Made by a program: the position numbers and the translations under genes | DNA from: Candidatus Nanoarchaeia archaeon | Lineage (GTDB): Archaea > Nanobdellota > Nanobdellia > Tiddalikarchaeales > Tiddalikarchaeaceae | Assembly (NCBI GenBank): GCA_028704265.1 | Contig: JAQVLH010000025.1 | Span: 1-10,507 of the forward strand | Direction of reading: 5' to 3' | Length of the DNA stretch: 10,507 bases | Shown here: positions 5,202-10,507 of the stretch, piece after piece | How positions within the stretch are numbered: position 1 is the stretch's first letter | Layout of the letters: the number at the start of each line of letters is the position of its first letter | The notes under the pieces: generated by a model | The model's database searches: none | Told to the model about the DNA's origin: nothing | The model's input: the letters and a program-made list of their open reading frames with translations, nothing else

Positions 5202-5589
5202 CAGTTTTTGCTTTCTTTTTTTTAGCTTTTTTCATTCTCATTACTTTAAGCTTTTCTTTGCATTTTTCGCAAGCGAATTTAAGCATTATTGGCGCAGTTT
5301 TTGATTTAGGTTTAACCCATGAGCCATAAAGTTCTCCTTTATTTTTGCATTTAGGGCACGTATATTCTAGATTATATTTAAGCAATGCCAAATATTCTTC
5401 GGGCTCAAAGCTTTTTTTGCAAGATTCGCAAACATATACTTTGTCCCTTTTTTTTAATTTTTTTAATCTTGAATTAGAACAATCCGGACATTTTGGTTTA
5501 TATGCCCAAAAAAAAGCGAAGCCGTCAGGATCAATTATTTGCCTTGTAAAAAAATCAAGTTCTGTTATATCTTTAGGTTTATCTTCCAT
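5185..5589 (-). CDS. Double zinc-ribbon protein, 134 residues
   Basis: The protein has four CxxC pairs: CPDC (34-37) with CESC (54-57), and CPKC (78-81) with CEKC (107-110). Each set of two pairs can bind one zinc ion, giving two consecutive zinc ribbons. Before them is an N-terminal segment with DFFTRQIIDPDGFAFFW that resembles no named domain I can place; after them comes a strongly basic tail (RMKKAKKKKAK) that could bind nucleic acid. Zinc ribbons of this kind are common in archaeal transcription and translation factors, but no factor is recognisable here. The ATG at 5589 is 27 bases downstream of a good TATA box. It is the first gene of a two-gene unit with the amidohydrolase, which it overlaps by 17 bases. 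Domain confidence is high; the role is unknown. Confidence 0.83.
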   Translation of the reverse strand: MEDKPKDITELDFFTRQIIDPDGFAFFWAYKPKCPDCSNSRLKKLKKRDKVYVCESCKKSFEPEEYLALLKYNLEYTCPKCKNKGELYGSWVKPKSKTAPIMLKFACEKCKEKLKVMRMKKAKKKKAKTDEADI

Positions 5590-5612
5590 AATTAATAAAA
5601 AGTAAATGTTGA

Positions 5613-5620
5613 TTTATAAA
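5613..5620 (-). promoter_or_regulatory. TATA box of the zinc-ribbon/amidohydrolase unit
   Basis: TTTATAAA is centred 27 bases before the ATG at 5589, in the 49-base spacer after gatB. It supports a leaderless transcript independent of the gat operon. Confidence 0.55.
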
Positions 5621-5638
5621 GATTATTAGTTAAATAAA

Positions 5639-7063
5639 TTATTTTATAATTTTTTCAATTAATTTCCTTACTTTTTCTACATCTGCGCCGTAATTAGTTT
5701 CTTTTAATACTTCACCAATTAAAAAATTGATAGAATTATTATTCCCTGATTTGTAATCAGTAATTATTTTAGGATTCTTAGTAATTATTTTATTTATTAT
5801 TTCTTCTACATCTTCATCTTTATAGATTTTAATTTTCTTTTCTTTAATTAATTCTTTCACAGATTTTCCTGTGCTTACTAAATCTTTAATTAATTCTTTT
5901 CCTAACCTTTCGCTTAATTCTCCGGATTTTATCATTTTTATAAAATCAATAAACGTTTCAGAATTAATCTTGCTTTTTGATATTAATACATTATTATAAT
6001 TCAAGCATTTCATTAAATGAGTAGCCATCCAATTACCTATTAGAACATAATCTTTTATTTCTTTGCAGCATTTTTCAAAAAAATCAGCCAAAGCTTTATC
6101 TGTATAGATTAAAACAGTACTTAATTCATTTGTAAGAGTATATTCTTTTACAAATCTTTTTATTCTTTCATCAGGCAATTCATTCATTGTTTTTGAAATT
6201 TTAAGCATTCTTTTAGAATCCATTGTCTGCCAGCTAAGGTCAGGTTCAAAGATATAACCATAATCAGCTTCTGATTCTTTTACCCTTAATGTTTTTGTAG
6301 TTTTTGACTTCTCACTATAAGCCCTGGTTTCTTGAGTTTTTACAAAAATGCCCTGCTTAGCCATTATTTTTTGCCTATTATATTCATATTCTAAGGCTTT
6401 GATAATATTATGGAACCCAGTAATGTTTTTTACTTCAACTCTTGCTCCTCCAATAACACTAATATTGGCATCAGCTTTCATAATCATTTCACTGTCATAA
6501 ATATTAAGATGCTCAAGTATTGCTCTTAATTTTGTTAAAAATATTAAAACTTCATTAGGACTGTTAAAATCAGGGTCTGTTACTATTTCTATTAATGGAG
6601 TTCCTGCTCTATTATAATCAACAAGTGTGTATTCACTATTTGTAATATCTCCACCCATGTGAACAAGTTTTCCTGGGTCTTCTTCAATGTGCGCTCTTCT
6701 AATATTTATTTTTTTTTCAACCCCTTTGTAATCTATTTTCATATATCCATTTAATCCTACAGGTATCTCATATTGAGTGATTTGAAAATTCTTAGTCATG
6801 TCAGGATAAAAGTAGCTTTTTCTGCTGAAAAAAATATTATCAGCTACGTTGCAATTAAGAGCTTTAGCAATTTTTACACCATTTTCAAATACTACTTTAT
6901 TTAAAGCAGGTTTTGTTCCAGGATAACCTAAGCAAATAGGGCAAACGTTAGTATTAGGCTGTGCATCTTTAATGCTATTTGGGCAGCTGCAAAAAATCTT
7001 AGTTTTAGTATTCATTTGGGCATGAATTTCTAAACCAATTATGCATTTAACATCTTCAATCAT
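5639..7063 (-). CDS. gatB: Asp-tRNA(Asn)/Glu-tRNA(Gln) amidotransferase subunit B
   Basis: GatB activates the mischarged aminoacyl-tRNA by phosphorylating its side-chain carboxyl and receives ammonia from GatA. The 474-residue protein has the N-terminal GLEIHAQ motif, the zinc-binding set CSC and CPIC (Cys25, Cys27, Cys41, Cys44), YPDMTKNFQITQYEIP, RAHIEEDPGK, DYNRAGTPLIEIVTDP and KADANIS. The C-terminal helical and YqeY-like tail that binds the tRNA elbow is present, ending in the usual KIIK-type helix, so the protein is full length. The motif usually written DYRYFPEPDL in bacteria reads DYGYIFEPDL here. Its ATG overlaps the TGA of gatA by four bases (ATGA), and GAGGCGA just upstream acts as a possible ribosome binding site. 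It is the last gene of the gat operon. Confidence 0.97.
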   Translation of the reverse strand: MIEDVKCIIGLEIHAQMNTKTKIFCSCPNSIKDAQPNTNVCPICLGYPGTKPALNKVVFENGVKIAKALNCNVADNIFFSRKSYFYPDMTKNFQITQYEIPVGLNGYMKIDYKGVEKKINIRRAHIEEDPGKLVHMGGDITNSEYTLVDYNRAGTPLIEIVTDPDFNSPNEVLIFLTKLRAILEHLNIYDSEMIMKADANISVIGGARVEVKNITGFHNIIKALEYEYNRQKIMAKQGIFVKTQETRAYSEKSKTTKTLRVKESEADYGYIFEPDLSWQTMDSKRMLKISKTMNELPDERIKRFVKEYTLTNELSTVLIYTDKALADFFEKCCKEIKDYVLIGNWMATHLMKCLNYNNVLISKSKINSETFIDFIKMIKSGELSERLGKELIKDLVSTGKSVKELIKEKKIKIYKDEDVEEIINKIITKNPKIITDYKSGNNNSINFLIGEVLKETNYGADVEKVRKLIEKIIK

Positions 7064-8472
7064 TTCTTAGTCGCCTCTTCATAAGCTTTAGCTATGCTTA
7101 AAATTTTAATCTCATCTAAATGATTTCCTAAAACATGGAAACCTATTGGCAATTTATTTGAATCAAAACCGCAAGGAACATTAATCATAGGAATGCCTGC
7201 TAAGTTAGGCCCTACTGTTAATAAGTCGCTTTGGTAGACCTGTAAAGGATCAAGTTTAGCAATCTCATCAAATCTTGGCGCAGTATACATCATTGTAGGC
7301 GAAAGCAAAGCATCGCATTTCTCAAAAGCTTTTTTGTAATCATTTATTATTAAAGTTCTTGCTTTCATTGCTTTCAAATAATACTGGCTTCTAAAACCGC
7401 TCATTCTTGCAAAGGTTCCAATCATTATTCTTCTTTTAGCTTCATCGCCAAAATATTTGCTTCTAACATTTGAATAATAATTATTAAAATCTATATCTTT
7501 ATCAAATTCTAATTTTGCTCCATACCTTATTCCATCTAATTTAGATAAATTAGTTGAAGCTTCACTTACTGCTGCTAAATAATATGCAGACAAGTGATAC
7601 TTTGTTAATTTTAAATCAACATCTATAAATTTCACTCCTAATTTTTTTAAAACATTTATTGCTTCATTTATTTTTTCCTTAACTTCTTTAGAAGCATTTT
7701 CAAAATATTGCTTAGGAAGCCCTATAGTATAGCCTTTAATTGATTCATAATTTGAATAATCAATTTTTGTATTATTTAATGAAGTCTGATCTTTTGAATC
7801 ATTACCTGAAATTATATTTAATGCTAATGCTATTTCATCAACTGTTTTAGCCATTGGGCCAATTTTATCTAAACTGTTAGCATAATCAATTAATCCATAC
7901 CTGCTTACTAATCCATAAGTTGGTGTTAAGCCGTATACTCCGCAGAAAAAGCTTGGAGCACTAATGCTTCCTCCAGTTGATTCCCCTATACCTATGTGAG
8001 GAAAATCTGCCAATTGTGTTATAGAACCGCATCCTCCGCTGCTTCCTCCTGCTGTTCTAGAAATATCATAAGGATTTTTTGGAATACCATAAGCGCTGTT
8101 TGTTGAAAAACTTCCAAATCCAAACTCATCTTGAGTTGTTTTTCCAATAATTACTGCACCTTGAGCTTTTAATTTTTCAATTACGGTAGCATCAAAAGGA
8201 GGAATGTAACCTTTCAATATTTTACTTCCTGCAGTGCACTCTACATCCTTAACACAGATTGCATCTTTTACAGTTATTGGAACTCCGCATAATAATCCTT
8301 TTTTTTCTTTATCTGCTAATTTTGCCTGCTTAATTGCTTCTTCTTCGCAGATTGTTACAAAACAATTATATTTTTCATTTAATTCTTTGCATTTTTTTAT
8401 TGCAGCTTTAACAGTATCTAAAGCGCTTAATTTTCCTTTTTTTACATTAGTTACATATTCAAATAAATCCAT
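7060..8472 (-). CDS. gatA: Asp-tRNA(Asn)/Glu-tRNA(Gln) amidotransferase subunit A
   Basis: GatA is the glutaminase of the transamidation complex: it hydrolyses glutamine and channels ammonia to GatB. The 470-residue length is normal. The amidase Ser-cisSer-Lys triad is complete: Lys69 in PITVKDAI, a serine of GGSSGG (144-145) and the nucleophile Ser169 in STGGSI. Further family blocks are NPYD, CGVYGLTPTYGLVSRYG and SLDKIGPMAKTVDEIA. Two residues of the usual GSDTGGSIRQP loop differ: Asp is Ser165 and Arg is Ser171. The ATG at 8472 lies seven bases after the stop of the 51-residue gene, with no strong Shine-Dalgarno site, and the end overlaps gatB by four bases. In archaea GatCAB makes mainly Asn-tRNA(Asn), while GatDE serves Gln; which applies here cannot be told from this window. 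Confidence 0.97.
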   Translation of the reverse strand: MDLFEYVTNVKKGKLSALDTVKAAIKKCKELNEKYNCFVTICEEEAIKQAKLADKEKKGLLCGVPITVKDAICVKDVECTAGSKILKGYIPPFDATVIEKLKAQGAVIIGKTTQDEFGFGSFSTNSAYGIPKNPYDISRTAGGSSGGCGSITQLADFPHIGIGESTGGSISAPSFFCGVYGLTPTYGLVSRYGLIDYANSLDKIGPMAKTVDEIALALNIISGNDSKDQTSLNNTKIDYSNYESIKGYTIGLPKQYFENASKEVKEKINEAINVLKKLGVKFIDVDLKLTKYHLSAYYLAAVSEASTNLSKLDGIRYGAKLEFDKDIDFNNYYSNVRSKYFGDEAKRRIMIGTFARMSGFRSQYYLKAMKARTLIINDYKKAFEKCDALLSPTMMYTAPRFDEIAKLDPLQVYQSDLLTVGPNLAGIPMINVPCGFDSNKLPIGFHVLGNHLDEIKILSIAKAYEEATKK

Positions 8473-8479
8473 GATTATC

Positions 8480-8635
8480 TTAGCCTGCTATTTTTTTAAA
8501 ACCATATTTTTGTTCATAATAATTGATTATTTGTTCAGCTTCAATTTCAGGAGTAGCTAAAAGTTCTTCACTTTCAAAATCGCCATCATCTTCAAATGCG
8601 AAATCCTTCAAATTTTCTGCAGTTATAATTATCAT
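8480..8635 (-). CDS. Small acidic protein, 51 residues, inside the gat operon
   Basis: This short gene starts at ATG 8633-8635 and ends at TAA 8480-8482. It fills the space between gatC and gatA almost exactly: 8 bases from the gatC stop and 7 bases to the gatA start. The protein begins MIIITAENLKDF, has an acidic centre (FEDDGDFESEE) and ends in a likely helix (PEIEAEQIINYYEQKYGF). I count 13 acidic and 4 lysine residues. It is not in frame with gatC or gatA, and both neighbours are full length, so it is not a broken end of either. A GTGAGAAAG stretch before the ATG could serve as a ribosome binding site, overlapping the gatC stop. I know no such gene in this operon. Position suggests a GatCAB-associated or translation-related role; this is inference. 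Confidence 0.7.
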   Translation of the reverse strand: MIIITAENLKDFAFEDDGDFESEELLATPEIEAEQIINYYEQKYGFKKIAG

Positions 8636-8643
8636 AATCTTTC

Positions 8644-8925
8644 TCACATTATTTTTGGAGCTTTAAAATAATCCCCTTCTTTATGGCATGCTATTTTAAA
8701 AATCTCTTCTCTTTTCAAGCATTCTTTTACTTCATCTTCTCTTAAAACGTTTTCAGTTCTTATTGGATGAAAGCTAGGAGCAACATTTTCAACATCTAAC
8801 TCATCAAGTATCTTAAAGTCTTCAACTATATCATTTAATTGCCTAGAAAACTTATCAATTTCTTCCTCTGTTAGATTAATTCTTGCAATTTTAGCAACAT
8901 GCTTAACTGTTTCCTTATCAATCAT
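8644..8925 (-). CDS. gatC: Asp-tRNA(Asn)/Glu-tRNA(Gln) amidotransferase subunit C
   Basis: GatC wraps around the GatA-GatB interface and stabilises the complex. This 93-residue protein has the family's usual length and blocks: HVAKIARINLTEEEI near the N-terminus, the helix FSRQLNDIVEDFKILDELDVENVAP, the HPIRTENVLREDEV turn, and the C-terminal strand ending GDYFKAPKIM. It is the first gene of the gat operon: a TATA box lies 28 bases upstream of its ATG, partly within the spacer after the 135-residue gene. The next gene is the 51-residue small acidic protein, then gatA and gatB, all on the same strand with gaps of 8 bases or fewer. Confidence 0.95.
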   Translation of the reverse strand: MIDKETVKHVAKIARINLTEEEIDKFSRQLNDIVEDFKILDELDVENVAPSFHPIRTENVLREDEVKECLKREEIFKIACHKEGDYFKAPKIM

Positions 8926-8949
8926 ATTAATTAAATCAAAAAAGCTTTG

Positions 8950-8958
8950 TTTTAAAAA
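8950..8958 (-). promoter_or_regulatory. TATA box of the gat operon
   Basis: TTTTTAAAA on the minus strand is centred about 28 bases before the gatC ATG at 8925 and just after the stop codon of the preceding gene. It implies a leaderless gatC transcript; read-through from upstream cannot be excluded. Confidence 0.5.
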
Positions 8959-8960
8959 GA

Positions 8961-9368
8961 TTATTGAAACGCCAAAGATTTAAGTATTTCTGAAAGAGTT
9001 AATGTTTCAGTAAGCGAATTATCAGGATTAGAGTCAGTTTTTTCATAGATATTCATTGCCAAAATTCCAGCTTCTGATATCTTTGAGCTTGGAATTTCTG
9101 TTGATGAAATTAAATGAGATTTCATTAAATAAACATCAATATAGATTTTAGCTAAAGTGTATTTTTCGCTGTTAAATGCATTTTCTGCTTTATTATAATA
9201 TTTTTCAATAGAAAAGTCTTTTTCATCAAAATAATATTCTTTAATTTTTTGGATTAAGATATTATTATATGAATCCCCTTTATATTTAGCATCAATATCT
9301 ATTTTTACTACACCTAATTTTTGGCAAATTTTTTCCAAAACTTCGCATGATTCATTTTGCGTTTCCAT
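8961..9368 (-). CDS. Hypothetical helical protein, 135 residues
   Basis: I do not recognise a named family. The protein appears all-helical and soluble. Residues 53-85 (around AENAFNSEKYTLAKIYIDVYL) have the spacing of a TPR-like helical hairpin: small residues at the helix contact, then a Tyr and an Ala-Lys-Ile face. A second long helix is at about residues 96-112. Two cysteines (8, 15) lie in the N-terminal helix and form no clear metal site. It sits between pelota and the gat operon on the same strand. The TATA box 29 bases upstream suggests its own leaderless start. Its position among translation genes makes a ribosome- or RNA-related role possible, but nothing in the sequence shows it. 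Confidence 0.72.
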   Translation of the reverse strand: METQNESCEVLEKICQKLGVVKIDIDAKYKGDSYNNILIQKIKEYYFDEKDFSIEKYYNKAENAFNSEKYTLAKIYIDVYLMKSHLISSTEIPSSKISEAGILAMNIYEKTDSNPDNSLTETLTLSEILKSLAFQ

Positions 9369-9394
9369 GAATATTACAATTAATTGTTTGATTA

Positions 9395-9400
9395 TTTAAA
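9395..9400 (-). promoter_or_regulatory. TATA box of the 135-residue gene
   Basis: TTTAAA within TATTTAAATA is centred 29 bases before the ATG at 9368, in the 50-base spacer after pelota. Confidence 0.5.
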
Positions 9401-9418
9401 TATTACTATAAACTAATA

Positions 9419-10474
9419 TTATTCTAAATTATATCTTAATATTGCAGCTATCCCAGTCAAATTATCTAATTGCTCACCTAATTCAGAATCAGAGTTTACA
9501 ATGCTTAAATTAGCATTTAATTCAGCTGCTGTTTTTATTAAATTATCAAGCTCTTTAAAGAAATTTTGTTCTTTAGCTTTTTTTATAAAATTAGTTGAAA
9601 TTAATAACTCCTGAACTGCCCCTTTATTTATTGCCTCTTTTACAAATTTATAGCCATAAGTTGAATTTTTTGATTTTGAAATCAATTCTAATAATTTATT
9701 TATTAATAATTGCTGCTCATAATATTGGGATTGCTCTATTGATTTTTGAGCTTCTCCTGAATTAATTATTTCTTTTATTCCATTTTTATTGCTATAATTA
9801 ATTTTAACAAAACTTGATTTATTTTTTAAATAATCATATTCTATTATTTTTGATTTCATAGCATCAATCAAGTTCATTGTAGCTCCAATTAAGACTGCTT
9901 TTGCTTGCCTATTTTTTGCTAACTCATTAATCGTGGATAATAAAGTTTTAAGAAATTCTGCCTTATTTTTTTCAAACGCAGTAACTTCACGCTTTCCTCC
10001 CATTTCTTCGCTTAAAGTTGATGAGTACTCTATTGAATAATTATGATAATAAGCTATTGTTGCATCCCCATAATCTGCAGCAACTAGCATTAAATTAGAA
10101 TCTTTTTTAGCGCTTTTATTTAAATAATCAAAATCAACAGTGCTCCATTCTTTTATTATTGTTAATTCATCATTAACTGAAAGATTAAAAGAATGATACT
10201 CTCCTTTTTGCACCCTTTCATCGCTTGAGCGAACTATTTTTCCTAGCACTTTTAAAATATCAGTAAAATCTTTGAATTCAACTTTTTCAACATTTAATTC
10301 AATAAATATTTGCTTTCTTTCGCTTACTTTTTCATTAACTCCAACTTTTCTGTAAGTCTTGCCGTTAATTATTATTCCTGGAACTATTATTTGAGACAGA
10401 TACCATAAATCATCCAAGGATTCTATTTTGATATTTATTTCATTATTTTTCAGGTTTTTTTTAATTATTTTCAT
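9419..10474 (-). CDS. pelA: Pelota (Dom34) ribosome rescue factor
   Basis: Pelota is an eRF1 relative that enters the empty A site of stalled ribosomes and, with aEF1A and ABCE1, splits them. The 351-residue protein has the family's three domains: an Sm-like N-terminal domain (about 1-120, with TYRKVGV and the KGEYHSFNLSVNDELTI block), a central eRF1-type domain from about 127 (LMLVAADYGDATIAYY), and a C-terminal domain from about 255 that ends in TGIAAILRYNLE, the classic eRF1/pelota ending. As expected for pelota there is no GGQ peptide-release motif. The length is normal. GAGGTG eight bases before the ATG is a strong Shine-Dalgarno site, and the ATG overlaps the upstream gene's stop as ATGA, so it is translated as a downstream operon gene. 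Confidence 0.96.
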   Translation of the reverse strand: MKIIKKNLKNNEINIKIESLDDLWYLSQIIVPGIIINGKTYRKVGVNEKVSERKQIFIELNVEKVEFKDFTDILKVLGKIVRSSDERVQKGEYHSFNLSVNDELTIIKEWSTVDFDYLNKSAKKDSNLMLVAADYGDATIAYYHNYSIEYSSTLSEEMGGKREVTAFEKNKAEFLKTLLSTINELAKNRQAKAVLIGATMNLIDAMKSKIIEYDYLKNKSSFVKINYSNKNGIKEIINSGEAQKSIEQSQYYEQQLLINKLLELISKSKNSTYGYKFVKEAINKGAVQELLISTNFIKKAKEQNFFKELDNLIKTAAELNANLSIVNSDSELGEQLDNLTGIAAILRYNLE

Positions 10475-10507
10475 TCAAGCACCTCAAATGAATCAATCTT
10501 GCCGTCC
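10471..10507 (-). CDS. C-terminal end of an upstream gene, product unknown
   Basis: The frame from 10506 down to a TGA at 10471-10473 is open and reads DGKIDSFEVLE before the stop. Its TGA overlaps the pelota ATG in the ATGA arrangement typical of operon partners, and the pelota Shine-Dalgarno site lies inside its last codons. Only eleven residues are visible, too few to identify the product; the gene continues beyond the right edge. Confidence 0.6.
   Translation of the reverse strand, partial: DGKIDSFEVLE
10478..10488 (-). promoter_or_regulatory. Shine-Dalgarno site of pelota
   Basis: The minus strand reads GAGGTGCTTGAATG, with GAGGTG matching the archaeal anti-Shine-Dalgarno sequence closely. 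It is the strongest such site in the window and confirms the ATG at 10474. Confidence 0.75.

Noticed and set aside
5345..5605. Plus-strand open frame of 86 residues opposite the zinc-ribbon gene
   Set aside because: It lies antisense to the CxxC-bearing gene, which has strong domain evidence; no independent signal supports it.
8234..8560. Plus-strand open frame of 108 residues opposite the gatA start and the 51-residue gene
   Set aside because: It is antisense to certain gatA sequence; its Phe/Ile-rich end is the complement of AT-rich codons and spacer, and no promoter is evident.
8480..8925. gatC and the 51-residue frame as one frameshifted gene
   Set aside because: gatC already has its normal length and C-terminal motif, and the short gene has its own ATG and possible ribosome binding site in a different frame.
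1..10507. CRISPR array, insertion sequence or prophage
   Set aside because: No regularly spaced repeats, no inverted terminal repeats with a transposase and no phage structural or integrase genes were found on either strand.

Overview
The window looks like chromosomal DNA of a small-genome, very AT-rich archaeon, most likely a DPANN lineage of the Woesearchaeota/Pacearchaeota/Nanoarchaeota type; this placement is inference. The evidence is an archaeal-type pelota gene, a GatCAB amidotransferase operon, a tRNA gene without an encoded CCA end, archaeal TATA boxes at a fixed distance from start codons, a GAGGTG ribosome binding site before pelota, and short intergenic spacers rich in A and T runs. 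No phage, plasmid, insertion sequence, CRISPR or rRNA gene was seen. No gene-free stretch exceeds 300 bases; the largest, 2382-2525, holds a partial repeat of the tRNA tail and a promoter.

Left part (1-2228): a radical SAM enzyme cut by the window edge and an unrecognised 218-residue protein, both minus strand with separate promoters; then a plus-strand dodecin that lacks the usual flavin-stacking tryptophan, convergent with an unrecognised 143-residue minus-strand gene.

Middle (2229-4337): tRNA-Leu(UAG), followed by a degenerate repeat of its own 3' end; a 74-residue small protein with a leadered, Shine-Dalgarno-type start; a leucine-rich-repeat protein; then, on the minus strand, a minimal nucleotidyltransferase and a small single-pass membrane protein.

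Right part (4338-10507), all minus strand: pelota (ribosome rescue, overlapping the end of an upstream gene by ATGA), an unrecognised 135-residue protein, then gatC, an unannotated 51-residue acidic gene, gatA and gatB as a tight operon making Asn-tRNA(Asn) and/or Gln-tRNA(Gln) by transamidation. A double zinc-ribbon protein follows, overlapping by 17 bases a metal-dependent amidohydrolase. The right part is therefore mostly translation-related.

A consistent design is visible: nearly every first gene of a transcription unit has a TATA box centred 26-30 bases before its ATG, implying leaderless mRNAs, while several downstream operon genes use short gaps, ATGA overlaps or Shine-Dalgarno-like sequences. 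The strongest candidates for something undescribed are the 51-residue gene inside the gat operon, the paired active-site-loop substitutions in GatA, and the duplicated tRNA tail. No clear defence or mobile system was found.
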